Shown piece by piece: positions 40,543 through 55,500 of a stretch of 64,000 nt of DNA. Every line of letters starts with the position of its first letter. The first letter of the stretch is position 1. The DNA is from Anodontia alba (taxonomy: Eukaryota; Mollusca; Bivalvia; Lucinida; Lucinidae): NCBI GenBank assembly GCA_964016985.1, contig OZ024837.1:36710591-36774590 (forward strand), given 5' to 3'. The notes under the pieces are model-generated. The model was not told where the DNA came from, searched no databases, and worked only from the letters and a program-made list of their open reading frames with translations. A program made the position numbers and the translations under genes.

Positions 40543-43500
40543 GTAATTACGATCAAATCATTATTGACAAACAGAAACTGTTATCTGCATGGTGCAGTAG
40601 ACTCAGATAAGTCCTGTTTTGTCATATATATATATTTGGACATTTATTTCCATATTGATCTAGACATATAATATATTACTGTCTTTTTAATAGGTATCTC
40701 CTGTTTGGTATTTCTAATCCCCCATGCATCTGTCATACAAGGTTTTGAAACTACTAAGCACAGTCGATGATTTCCAATATCTTCAGTCAGATCATTCCAA
40801 CTTTTAACCACTCTGACACGAAATGAGTTCATTCTAATTGATTTAAGAGCTCAAGGATTTTCAGTTTCTTTTGCATATGTGCAAGTCAGAAAATTCAAAA
40901 GGTCCATCCATTATAACAGCATCAATATTGTTTATGTTATAGTTTTCACATAGTAGCCTAAATTCCCAACATTCAGCATGAAATGTCTCACAATGTAAAT
41001 TATCTTCATGCATGAAAATTGGATAAATCAGTTATTATATACTGTGGTTCAGCACATTTGCGTGCGATAATACATGGTACATGCACACAATTAAACTATG
41101 GTATATGTTTTGGTTACACCATGGTTTGTGCGCATGTACAATGCAATAATGCATGAACATGAGTGAGTGCATTACTGCATGTACATACACAGAACCATGA
41201 TATTATGAAAATAGGCTTAGCCTAAATGTGAGCACAGCACAGACTTCTCTGTAGTCTCTTCAAAAAGTCCTTCACAGCATCACTAAAGAATGGATATCAG
41301 TTTGTAAAAAATATATGTAAATCAATACTAAATAATAAAAATAATCAGCAAAATATGTTTGTGACACTTATTGACACTCGTTTCTTGTTACTTTGTGACG
41401 CTTATTAGTAAGACCCAAATTTTGTGAATAGCAGTATAGTTAAGTCCACCCCAGTCAGTTTTGCCAACTTCCAGTAGTCTGGCAACTTCCGGGAAGAAAA
41501 AAGGAAGAAAATTAGTCAGGGCAATTTCTGCTGAAAGTATATATCGGTGTATGTTACTTTTCCTTGTCGCAAGCTTGCTCGCTATAACTTATTTATCACA
41601 TTTATCATGCATGCAGATCATCCACATCATGAGATATTTTATTTCATGCTAAATGTTGGAAATTTAGGCTACTGTGTGATAAGATTAATTTTAAAAACCT
41701 GAATCATGTGCATTTGATATCTCCTGTAGTGTAATATTATTGTAAGATTTAATTCAAGCATATAATTGTAGGATCCCTGTAAAGGCAAAATGCGATGTAA
41801 CAAAACCCATAAAATAAAATGAAACAAAATTCTGAATGTGAATTGATTACTGGTATGATGATGTTTCTGAATTTAAATTGATTTAGGTGATATGTCAGAT
41901 ATATGTATTAAGGCTTGCTAATCAGAGCTAAAAAGATAATCAATTATCAGTCCTGCCATTGCGATTGATAATCGATTAGTAATCAATGAAGATTTTATCA
42001 TAATTTTACCTGTCTGTCTGAGCATGACTCTAACCATATGTTGTGCTTTACTATATGTATTTGATCTGATAGGCCTGAGCAAACAGTATAGACCCAGATG
42101 AGATGCTGTAAACACGGCGTCTCATCAGGGTCTACACTGTTTGCCACTCATCCAGTTATTTTAGACATAACAATGGACAGTAAGTTATACTTGTTCAAGT
42201 TTTAGATTAAGTATTGTAAGAAGTTGAGGTGTCTGAATACTAAGGGTAAATACGGTAAAATAAGAGACACAGAAATTAAATGATCGATTATTAGCAAATC
42301 TGTAATGATAATCATTTTTGTGGAATTTATCAGTCAATTAATCGATTATCCGATTAATTGTGCCAGCCTTAATATGTATGTCGTATATGAGCCTCAACAT
42401 GAGAGAACATGCCTTCTGACATGTGCACCCCTTGAAGGCTCAAATTCTCTTTCAAGAACATTCATGCAGTCTGACTAAAGTCTTCATTATTTGCATCAAG
42501 ACACTTAAAGCATCCTTCGCTATTCAAAATGCTCCCAGTGAAAATTCAGACAGGGCAAATATGCAGGCTAATTTGAGTCTTATTTGCCAATGTGCAGGCT
42601 GATTTGAATCTTTGCTTGACATACATTGTCAGAAGGTACATTTTCTGATGTTGTGGCTAATGTTGTAACCCCAGATGATTTTTGCATTTCATTTTGTTTC
42701 ATTTAGTTTGATTTCATTTTGGATTTGTTTCTACAATCTGATTCAATCTTAATTTATTCCAACTATAGGTGCTGTATCCCCATTATAAAAATAATTGAGC
42801 CAGCATGCTGCTAAACCTACAATAAGACTTGTGCAACCAGTAAAGACTATGATCAGAGTGCTCATCTGCATAGTTTTTTGCTGATAAATTGTGCCTTCTA
42901 CTCTACAGCCTATCCAAAGGGGGATAAAAAATATCCTTGCCTTGTACTAGGTGGATGTACAGGCTGATCTGAGTCTTTGCTGGTCACACAGGTCTTGTCA
43001 TCAGAGATCTCATTAACTCCAGATTTGGAGTAAGTTACTCCAACTTTTCATTTCTGACTCCAACTTTTTGGAAAGTCTCAATAGATAAGTATGGTAAAAC
43101 TCCAACTTTTTTAGGAGGACAGCATTTTACTCCAATTTTCAAAATCCTAGTGAGAACCCTGGTCATGTGGCAGCTCATATGCTTTTTGTATTATTACATT
43201 AAACAGCTGTTTCGAAGTTATAGAAAAACATTATTGTCTTCATAGGATGTCATCAGTGTCAGGCTTACATGATGTTATTTGAAAATATCAAATTGGCATT
43301 CATCATTGTAAGGCAAACCGCAGCCAACACGAGTACATGACTATAATGTTATGAAGTACGTAAAACTGCTCCTTTGCAAGTTTTTGATTGTTGCAAAGAA
43401 AATGGGCTGAGACAATTCACTGACAGGACAGTTCACGGACACTCGTTTTAAAGTTCACTGACAGAATTGGACAGCTCACCAAGAGATCTGAAGACAGTTC

Positions 43501-46500
43501 ACCAACAAAAAATAGTATTGTTGTATATATTTTAATGAAGATAGAGATCTGAGATAAAACAGTAATATTTTGCTCCTAATACTGGGTGAAACTTAGTGTT
43601 TAAAACTATTTTCTTTGCTGTATACATGTATTTGCTGAATGCCTGTTTTTGCTCATGGGATTCCTACCATAATAACCCTAACTACTGGGACAGATAGGCC
43701 TTTGCAAACAGCAAAAACCCACCGAAGAATGCAGTGTCTGATCTGGGACTACATTTTTTTCCATACATACGGCAATATTTTAGACACATCAAGAAGTAGT
43801 AGAATGGACAGTTTCAAATTTTAGGACAAGTATGGTAAGTAGATTAACATTACGAAAACATGCCTATTCAAATATCTAGAAAATTTCTCCTCCAAAAACT
43901 GAAAATTTTCAGATAAAAAAACTCTGATATTTTTCATATTTCTGTAAAACTAGGGTTTACAAGGGTATACATTAATTTACTAATTTCTGCTCAAAAACAT
44001 AGATTGTGGGCACTGGTTAGGACTGCCTCACTGAGGTTGTAAAATTCTCAATATTCTTGAATAGGCGTGTTTTAGTAATGCAAGCCCAGTTAACACACCT
44101 AAAAGCATGTATAAAATTCAGTTGTTTTCCTGTTGCATTTTGCATGTTTTAATTATCATTTAGCTTTGTATAAACTGAAGACCAGGCACTTGATGACATT
44201 TGTATCAAGTATAAACAAATCTTAAGAGGTTTAGAGCACTTGATAATACAAATTTTGGGGAAAGACTTATTTTTAAGGTCTGTATATAGAATGCAAATGA
44301 AATAAAATGTCAAATGCCAAAGTATCAGATAAAATGGCATATACAAACAGTGCAGACACAGATCAGACTGCTACTCAAGGAGTAGTCTGATCAGGGTCTA
44401 CACTATTGGAGCAGTCATCAGGGTCTACACTGTTTGCCATTCCACTAAGTATTTTAAGGAACAACTAGATGATAATTAAAATTTAGGCCAAAAAGTATGG
44501 ATTAAAATTTCAGGACATTTACTGTATGTCTTACTTATCCCTTGTCCTGCTAAATAAATTAAGATGCCACACCCATTTCTAATTTTCAGCCAATCAGATT
44601 ATTTGATCCTGATTGTTGCTATAAATTCACATACTTAATGGTAAACAGTGCAGATCCAGATCAGTTGCCAACTGATCTGGATCTGCACTGTTTGCAAAGG
44701 CAGGGTATATCCGGGTTCAGCAGGACAAGGGTTATTATTCTAGATCTACTTGTACTTACACTATTTTGCTTACAGGTGGTATGTTTTCTGGTCTGTTTCG
44801 TCTGTGTATACCTGAAGATACCTTACAGTCATTGGCATATGGGAAATATTTAGCTATAATCTTACCTGTACTGGGTGCTGCTGTTGGTAAGAACAACTAT
44901 AATCCTTTTGCCATCACTTGACAAAAGAATTCAATATAAAATTTGGGATAACTGGAAAATAAAATCATGAGAATTGTCATTCTTTTACATGGAATTCTGC
45001 TTCACCTAATTCTGTAATACTATGTAGTATCACTGAAATATTTCAAACAGTTTCCAAACTGTAGACTGAAAACAAATAAAATAAGATATAAAAGGGGGGA
45101 TAAGTGGAAAATAAAAAGTGCGAGAGTTGTCATTCTTGTATCATTCTTGTACATGGCTCTCTACCTCACCCCATTCTATAATCCTACTAAGTATCATTAA
45201 ACTGTTTCAAAAAGTTTCCGAGTTATAGACTGAAAACAACTAAAAACGAAAAGGCGACATAAAGGGGTATGGGTTGAAGAAAATAACTGGAAAACAAAAA
45301 GCACAGGACTGAAGAGTTGTCATACTTGTACATGATACTCTCTCTCTTCCATTCTATAATCCTTCTAAGTACATGTATCATTAAATTATTTCAAATGGTT
45401 CCTGAGTTATGCTCTAGACAATGAAACCTGACACCTGCCGGCCAGTGTTCCTCATTCTAATAACCAGTTTTCCATTGGAATACTTAGTCAAAAAATGAAT
45501 GAACATAAATATTGTTCAGTTATTTGGTAAACTTGTGATTCAAACTCAAAGATCACTTCCTTCTTGACAAAAATAATGCAAAAACAAAACAAAAAAACAG
45601 GAGCTGTGTGTCAATACAAATTTTCACCTGTCAGTACAAGGGTTTTTCTTTCAGATGTAATGTAATATGGAAAGTTTAACAATGTCTGAAAATAGTAGTA
45701 CAAGTATTTGTCTTTTCTGCTTCTGCGCTTTCTTCTCAAATATTTACTATAAGGTAAAATTTACAACTAAAAACTGGTCTGATTTACGGAATTTCTTTAG
45801 TAAAGTGATTTTTTTTTGGTATATACATATATATGAAACTATTTCTGTTTTACTCCACTGATTTTTAATTACATTGTATTATTGTTTCTCAATAATATTC
45901 CGAAAATTTCAGAAACTTTGAACATGTACAACGTGTTGGAAATCTGCCTACAGTCTACTTACTGTACTGATTTTTTAATAATTTGCCGCAATTTTAACTA
46001 TGGGAAAAACAAAAATACAGTCAACTTGTTATATCAAACTCTGGTTAGTCAAACTAAATTTTGGATAGTTTTGCCTTATGTTCTTTACATTCAACTCCTG
46101 TTACCTTGAACTACTGTTATATCAAACTAAAAATTCTGGTCCCTTGGAGTTTGAGCTAAGAAGCGTTTATTGTATTTGACTTTCTTTTTAAAACCAATGT
46201 AGGGATCAAAACATGGTGTTTCATGCATTAACATTCGCCAGGTCCCAAGGGAGGTGTTGAAAACCGAGGCCGTAGGCTGCGGTTTTCAACACCTCCCTAG
46301 GGACCTGGCAAATGTTAATGCATTGAAAAAGCATGTTCGATTGCTATTATTGCATAAAATCTGAAAACATTTGCTACATTTCGCGTTATTTCTTGCACTA
46401 TTTTGTTTCGCCTTTTCACTGATGTCTCGCGAACACAATTTCCACGGACTATTTATTCCACGGGCCGGGCACTACACATCTCGTGACAGCAGCAATTCTG

Positions 46501-49500
46501 TGGCCCTGGTACAAGCATATTGAAAGTTGCGTAGCTGTGCATTAACAGCACGTGAATTGCCTTGTTAATACACGGCTTTTGTCGATTAATGCATGGCTAT
46601 TACTAACATGTGGCACTGCTTTTTTATGCAATAATGAACAGTAATTAGTTGCATAGATAGTTATGACATATAGTTTTGCATTGAATCATTACAGAAATTT
46701 GCAAATTAACTTCCTCAGATTAAAGCACCATGTATTGTTTATTCCCAGTGCAATATGATTTTGCTTTGTATTGTTTAACTTAAAAGCTTTTGCTTTAATA
46801 TATCTGTTTTTGTGATAAAAAAATCTAGAAACTGCATTTTAATGGCAAAACAAGAAAATATCATCTCTGTCTGGATGAAAATAAAATGCCTTTCCTTGAG
46901 CAATGCAAGTACATTTTCAGTAATTATCATAGCCTCGCTTTGAAAAAGTAAGCTATACTGGATTTGCCTTGTCCTACAGTGATGCCATCATTCCGTGATG
47001 CTGTCACTCAGTGCAAAATTAAAATGCATTTTGCTTAATAACTTTTATGTTTGTGATCCTTCTTCAATGAAACTTATACCAAACTTGGTTTCTAAGGTAT
47101 GTAAGGTGTAATCGCAGAATAGTGACCTAGGGCCCAAAACTCTTAGAGTTATGTCCGTTGGTAGGTTTTCAAAATTTAAAATGCTTTTTGCTTAATAACT
47201 CTAATGTTTGTGGTCCTACTTCAGTGAAACTTATACCACACTTGCTCTCTAAAGTAAGGAAGGTGTAGTGGCAGAATGTTGGCCAAGGGCCCATAACTCG
47301 GAGTTATGTCCCTTGATAGGTTTTCAAATTTTACCATTCTTGAAAATTTTCAAAACAGATTTCTCAGGAGCTTAGTCTATATATAATGAAAGCTAGAAAG
47401 CTGAAAGTGCGGTAAAAGATCCTGAAGTATTTGTTTTCTTGAGCAATCGGAAGAATATCCTAGCCTGGACTAAAATACAAGTTTGAATAAGCCAATCAGT
47501 AAATGATCTGTCGGTATTCAAGTTGTTGAAATTTTATTGTATTTTTACAGGTGTATACTTAGTTAGTAACATAGGTAACCAAAAAGTGTCAGCCAAGTGG
47601 CCCCTCCTGGGAGCATGTATAGCTGTTCCATGGCTTGTGAATGGATCAGAATCCGTGTTTCTTTCGGCCCTTTTCTCAGCAGCAGTAGCAGCCAAGAAGA
47701 GGGAGTGGAGAAGTGAGCCAATCCGATTTAAAGGAAACTGTAGATTTATAAAGAGGATCATAGTTTTGTCTTTATGTGGGTCGTTGTATTTATCTATGTG
47801 GACGTCAGTGCTACTGTTAAATGTCAAGGTCACAAGTAAAGATGGCACACAGGTAAGAATTACCCAGAGCTCCTGAGGGGGTACCCACACAATATTTTTC
47901 ATATTTCTCCACCAAAACATTTGCTGTTGGTATTCATTAGAAGCACCTTTTAGAGGTGCATGAGTACCCATAATATATATTTGTGAAGAAATGAGAAAAT
48001 TATCAGTACTCTACAGTTGAAAAAAGTGCCTAATCTGGAGCAATGCTGCCCTAATAAATAAATAATCCTAAGCATTGAGACAGGCAAGCCTGAGAAAAGT
48101 GGAAAGACCCGTAGTCAATGCCACAGAACATGATATCTGATCAGGGTCTACATTGCACTTATCAAGCAGTCTGTAGATACATAAACAGGTAGTAAATTTG
48201 ACCTGTTGAACTTTCAGGATAAGTATGGTGAGGAGTTATGGTACTGCAATATCTGGGGTAAATACGGTATATGTTTTCCCTTCCGCTGATTCAAGAAGGA
48301 CAGTTGTCAGTTTCTGGTGAAAGACTGTGCACAATACTGGTTAACCGCTTAGAGGACTAAGCCTGCCCAGTAAACGTGTGGTTAGGTAAACTGACCACGC
48401 TCGATATGAACCCATTGGGTTGACTGAGCCGTAAAACCTCAACACAAACAAACGGTATATGTTTTGTTACTTTAACTATTACCACTCTCTTGGCTGGTTT
48501 AGCAGACAACAAATTGAAGATATTTTCCTGTTTTATTTTTCCTAGAAAATAGGATTTGCAATTTCAGGCAAATTGTCTCCAATAGCGACAATTTGCATGG
48601 AATGTCAAAACCCGTGTTCTGGAGAAAATACCGGTAAGATAAATATTTCAAAATGTCGTCTGCTGAAAGTTTTATTATAAACGTTAAGCTAATATAATTA
48701 ATAGCAGCAGATGGCATCTCAAAATAGCTTTCTTATTTCTGAAGAAAATAGTTTGACATTTATGCATGTTATCTTTAATGTGGCAGGTTGCATGACATTC
48801 AGGGAAAAATTAATATCAATTTGTCGTCTGTTGATTTGGCCAGATAGTCTTAAACCCATTACGAAAACACCCCTATTCAAATATATTGAAAATTTTACAC
48901 CAAAAAGTGTAAGTTTTCAGATAAAAAAATTCTGATATTTTTCATATTTCTGCTCAAAACATAGATTGTGGGTACTGGTTAGAACTGCCTCAGCGAGGCA
49001 GTTCTAAGCTGAGGCAGTTCTAACGAGTACCCACATTCTAGGTTTGTGAGCAGAAATAAGAAAACTAATGCATACCCCTGTAAACCCCAGTTTACTACAT
49101 AAAAGTGGGGTTTAAGGGGGTCAAAATTACATAGGTATGTTTTCGTGATGCTTTACCACTGTCTTGGCAAATTCAGCAGATAACAAACTGATTTTATTTT
49201 TATTTTGTTTTCCTCACAAAATACATTGACTATTCATGCAGATTGCCTCCTGCAGAGATAATTTGTTTGAAATGTCAAAGCCTATCTTCTGGGAAAAATA
49301 AAAATCAATTATTTCAGAATGTCTTCCACTTATTTTTTTTCCTCGGCATCATTCTCTACATGTCATTAGCTGAAGATAAGAGGGGCCAACTGAGAATTTT
49401 TTTTAAATTTCTTTACAAAACTACACACCAACTTCTTTATAACATGTTTGTTGGGATCCATAGCTTAAACAGTGTTAGTTAAACAGCCGTGTTATATCCA

Positions 49501-52500
49501 AACAAAAATGTGTAGATTGTATTGAAAAATGACTATTTTTGGTCATTTTTCAATATCATCCAAACATTTTTTGGATCCATCTTTGAACCGTGTTATATCC
49601 AAAATCATGTTATAATGAACCGTATTATAAAGAGGTTGTAGTGTATATGTTATGCATACTCATTAGAAGCACCTCAGTGGTTACCACAACATGTGTTTTT
49701 GGAGAAATATCAGTACTTTTCTGTTGAAAATTGCTATGCATGTGACATTTCAAAGCTAAAAACGAAGTGCTTTCTTCATGCAGACATTTATATTTTTCTT
49801 ATTTCTCCATCAACGTTTTGGGTACCCATTAGAATACCAATTTCCTTTAGCACCAGATAAGCAGGGTAATCAGGGCCCAGTTGTTCAAAGCGTCGTTAGC
49901 TTAACGAGCTCGTTAAGGGTCATTTCGTTAACTGTTTTAGCAAATTCAATATACAATATTCTGATATTTTTTGCTGAAAAAATGTGAGTAGCTTTTGCAC
50001 TGCAAAAGCTACTCACATTTTTTCAGCAAAAAATTTGAGTATATTTGCGTATCACTTGATGTAAATTTTAACGAATCGTTAACTAGCGACGTCGTTAGCT
50101 TTGAACAACTGGGCCCAGGTAAATACAGTATATTCTTCAGAAGCCAACTGATCTGGATCTCCACTGTTTGCAAAGGCAGGACATATCTGAGTTCAGCAGG
50201 ACTAGGGTTAAAATTAATAGCAGAATTTTACTGTATTATGTGAATACCTCTTATCTAGAGCTAAGACGTCCATATAAATATTTTTTCTTATTTCTTCAAA
50301 AAAAAAAAAAAACTGTTGTGATACTCATTAGAAGTGCCACAGCAAAGCGCTTTTAATGAGTACCCACAACATACATTGTATGCTTTTGTGGAGAAATGAG
50401 AAAAAATCGCAATACTTTTTGTTTGAGACAAGCAATTTATCTCAAAAGACTTGTTAAAGAGATTCATCGCCGAATACTCTTCCTCAACAAGTCCATTGTA
50501 AACAGATTAACAGCAAAACAGACCACAAACGATATACAAAACCCGAAAATAATGTGACTGCTCCCATAGTTTGATCTGGATCTACACGGCTTGCTCAGGC
50601 AAAATTATTTTTCCCAATAGTTTAGAAAGATACTGTAGCTTTGTAGAGCTCTGTGTATATGTATATACATGTATACTGTTAATGTCCTGAAATTTCCAAC
50701 ACTTTATGCCATGCTATTTTTGTTTTACCCAACCACACGATAGTTGCAGCGTATTATGGTTTATCCTCTGTTGTCTGTCAATCTGTCCGCACTTCCTTTC
50801 CAGATAACTCCACCTACAGTTTTTCAGGTTATTACACTTTTTAAAGATTTTTCGGATTTGACTTTGTTTCTGGATAACTCCTACAGTTTTTATACCCCGC
50901 CACACAATAGTGGCAGGGTATTATGGTTTCAGTTGGTCGTCCGTGAGTCTGTCCGTCTGTCCATCCGTCCGTCTGTTTTTCGTTTCCGGATGATAACTTG
51001 AGTAAACATCAATGCATTTTCACCAAACTTGGTATGTGCATTGATATTGTGGAGATCTGGTTTGGGAGTGCTAATGGGCAAATTTCGTCAATTTTTTCAT
51101 TTTCTATATGATCAGTACATTTTTAGGATCCATCTTAGAACTCTGTTATATCAAATACCACATAATAACAAACAGTGTTATAAAGAGTTTATTTTGTATA
51201 GAATCAATACTTACGGACATAACAATTAAAAAAAAAAATGTACAGGAAATGGAAAGCAAAACAAAAAGAAGATAAATTCCTGAATTTTGTCTTGCAATTT
51301 TCGCCTTTTCGGCAAGGCAAAATTGGGGGATTAAACAAATTTGTACATGAAACCCTGCATGGCATGTTCTCTTCTTTACGGAGCTCCTACGGATAATGTA
51401 GGGGTTCTTTAAAATAAATTAACACCATTTCAGTATTGAGGAAGCTAAAAGGGGGTAGAAAATACGAATAATGTATCATTTTTACAAACAATAGGTACGT
51501 CTACATTTTAGAGAACCAAAAGTATAATCGAGACAGATTCTTAGTTCTTAGTTGTAGCCAAAGGGAAAGCTATCATGAAAATCTTTACAACTTATATTTA
51601 GGTATAGCTTTTGAAATTACATTTCTTACTGTATAGTACTTAAAAATATTTAAGTGTATACTGCAGAAAAAAAAAGGATTCTAAAATTATATATACATGT
51701 AAATATTTAAAAATAAATTTTGCATTATACTGCAAATTAATCCATATGTTGTATGTGTTAGTATTAGACATCAAGTTAGTTATTGCGAAATGGTTGTGCA
51801 GTACTTAAACCTGTCCTGCTGAATGGATTTACATGTAGCTGCCACACCAACTTCTAATATTCAGCTGGTCGGATTGTTAGATCCAGAATGTTGCTATAAG
51901 TTCGCATGCTTGGTGGCAGGCAGTGTAGGTCCAGATCAGTTGGCTACACTGTTTGCAAAGGCAGGGTATATCCAGGTTCAGCAGGACAATGGTTAAAAAG
52001 CACATGTATTTTACTAATTAAGACAAAAGATAAAAGGTGGCTTTTGTGGTGTGTGCAACCGGTGAGGTCTTGGGGGATCCTGCACATTTGTGCAGTGTTG
52101 CTCGGGCTTTTGCTGTGTGCACACGCACGAACAGGAAACTAGCAGACGTTAAACATTGACATCAAGGAATGGCTGCAAGAGCCCACCAGAAATATCACTG
52201 AATATCATATTGACGGTCCAATACGCTTTGGATCATTACATATCCCACTTCTACATAGTAAATTGGTGTTGCTGGAGGTAGGCATTACCTCTTGTTAGTT
52301 CTGCAATGGGGCATGGTGTGTGGACATTTGATGAGGCAGTTCTGACAAGTGCTCATAATCTATGTTGTGTGCACAGACTGAAAAGGAATCACATTTTTCG
52401 TCTGAACTTTAACATTTTATGGTCATAAAAGTGCCATTGTGCTGCACGTATGTGTTTGTTGCAAAGCGTATGGGACCGTGAACATCTCTTTAGCTGGTCA

Positions 52501-52521
52501 ACTCTATTTTTTTTATTTATT

Positions 52522-52554
<33 letters not shown>

Positions 52555-55500
52555 CTTATTTTTATTTTTTTTTTTATTTATGTATTTATTTATTTATTTA
52601 TTTTTTTTTCTCCCTTCTTAGATATTCGTAAAACAAAAATCCATGTATCATTCTATGTGCTGTAATACAATAGCTGCAAGTTTTCCAAGAGCTAAAAATT
52701 CTGTTATATGTGGACATTATGCCACTCATATTTTGTTTTATTTTTGTTGTTTTCTTGTTTAAAATAAATTCTGCTGTTGTGCATGACTTCTTTGCATATG
52801 TGAACATAAGGGCTTTAGTATGGTTAACTTTAAACAAAAAGTGGTTGATTTGATAACTGTCTTTTCCCAAAATTGTCGAGGCCTCAAAAATATGCAAAAA
52901 AGAAGAGACTTATTCCAGTATATTCGTTCAAAAAAATACAATATAGCATGCTTACAAGATGTGCATATTGACAAAAACATGTATTCATATGTAAAAGCAG
53001 AGTGGGGACATAATCTTGTCTTGAGTGCAAAGAATGGAGTAAATGCTAGCCGAGGAGTAATGATCCTAATAAATAATAACTTCCATTGTGACATAGGACA
53101 AATTTTAACTGATCCAGAAGGAAACTTTGTCATAATGGAGTTAAACCTCCATACAAAGAAAATTACACTAGTAAGTATTTACGGACCAAATGACGATAAG
53201 CCAAATTTCTATAAAAATATCAAACAAAAAGTACTAGATTTTGGAAATGAAAACGTCATTTTTTGTGGTGATTGGAATTTAGTTCTGAATCCGGATGTTG
53301 ACACTGAAAATTATCGTCATATTAATAATCCAAGAGCACGGTCAGAAGTTTTAAAACTTATTGATGAAGATAATTATATTGATGTATTTAGAAGTTTACA
53401 TGACAGCAAAGGCTTTACATGGAAGAAAATTAATCCTGAGAAAAAACAAGCACGTTTGGACTTCTTCCTGGTCAGTGAGGAAAGCTTCAAGCTTGTTTAT
53501 GACTGTAATGTGGTATCAGGATACAGAACAGATCACTCAGGAATTATACTTAAATTAAAACTTAATCAAAATGAACGAGGAAAGAGTTATTGGAAATTCA
53601 ATAATTCACTTCTGAAAGATAAAGATTATATTCAACTTGTAAAGAAGTCAGTAGAAGAGGTGAAAAACACATATAAAATTGTCAGTATTCAACAAAACAG
53701 GGTTAACTTAGATAATAATAATAATAATAATAATAACAATAGTAACAATAATGATAATAACAATATCTTTAATAACAATAATAATAATATACATAATACG
53801 TATTCTATAAATGACCAGCTTTTGTTGGAAATGATACTTTTAGCCGTCAGGGGGGAAACAATAAAATACAGCTCAAGAAAAAAGAAGGAAAACAGTAGAC
53901 AGGAAAAACAGCTAGAAGACGAAATATTAAATTTAGAAAGCAAAATTACTGAGAATTTACAAACAGTCAGTCAAGAAGACATTAACTTACTGAATGATAA
54001 GAAAAACAGATTACATGAAATAAGAAAAAGTAAAATTGAAGGAGCCATGTTAAGATCACGGTGTAGATACGAGGATTTAGGAGAGAAACCTTCTGGCTAT
54101 TTTCTTAATCTTGAAAAGAGAGATTTCACAAATAAAGTTATCACAAAAATAATAGAGGAAAATGGCCAAGAATGTTTGAGCACAGATGAAATATTAAACA
54201 GCCAGAAAACATACTTTAAAAATTTGTACAGTGAAAATATCATTATTGATGATACTCCAATTGAATCCAAAATAGGAGAAAATAGTTCTAGACTGACTGA
54301 TAATGAAGCTGAATTATTGGAAGGAGATATTAAATATTCAGAGCTTGCAGAGGCATTGAAAAATATGAAAAATTTAAAAACACCTGGAAATGATGGATTT
54401 ACTGCAGAATTTTTTTAATTTTTTTGGACTGATCTGAAATTTTTCATATTAAACTCATTAAATTATGGTTATAGAACTGGCTCTTTATCAATAACTCAAA
54501 AACAAGGTATAATCACCTGCTTACCAAAACCAAATAAATCACCCTTCTATCTGAAGAATTGGCGACCTATTTCCCTTCTTAATGTAATCTATAAATTAGC
54601 TTCCTCTGTTATTGCTGCATGCCTTAAAACTGTACTACATAAACTGATACATGAAGATCAAAAAGGTTTTATTTCTGGAAGATTTATAGGAGAAAACATA
54701 AGACAAATTTATGACATTCTTTTTGAGATAAAACAACAACAACTACCAGGTTTGATACTTTCTATTGATTTTCAACAAGCGTTTGATTCCGTTTCATGGA
54801 AATTTATACACAAAACACTCAAATACTTTAATTTTGGACCATCCTTTCAACGGTGGATCAAATTATTTCAGACTGGTTCTGAGTCATGTATATTACAAAA
54901 CGGTCATATGTCAGAGTTTTTTGGACTACAAAGAGGCTGTAGACAAGGAGACCCTATCTCCCCATACATTTTTCTCCTATGTGCAGAGGTATTAAGCCAA
55001 ATGATCAGAAAAGACAATCTTATCAAAGGGATAATAATAGAAAATAAAGAATTCAAATTGAGTCAATATGCTGATGACACTCAAATATTCTTAGACGGAT
55101 CAGAAATATCGCTAAAAAAACTTACGATAAATTAAAATTATTTTATTCAATGCCTGGTTTAAAAATAAATGTTGAAAAAACAAGAGCAATATGGATTGGA
55201 TCAATGAATAGATCAAATCGTAAGTTATGCTTGGAATATAATTTAGACTGGAATCAAGAACCTTTTAAAATCCTAGGAGTGACTTTTACTCCAGAGGTTT
55301 TTGACATATGGGATCAAAATGCAACTGATGTCCTTAAAAAAGTGGAAAATATTATCAAGTCTTGGTCAAGAAGAAAAATTACATTGCCTGGAAAGATAAC
55401 TGTTATTAAATCATTAGCCATATCAAAATTTGTTCATTTATTTCTGGCTCTACCCAACCCACCAGGAAATTTAGTACAAAGCCTAAATAAATTATTTTAT

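Larger units (their letters stand above)
40543..44775 (+). other. DNAJC22 intron 1
   Basis: No gene is seen. It contains AT-rich sequence with an inverted AATACATGGTACATGC/GCATGTACAATGC-type region (about 41070-41190), hairpin repeats near 42075, 43663 and 44340, fold-back K copy 2 and an ACTCCAACTTTT-rich repeat (43020-43160). A degraded MITE A (43848-44080) and TTAA element E (44535-44734), which ends 42 bp before exon 2, follow. Confidence 0.8.
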
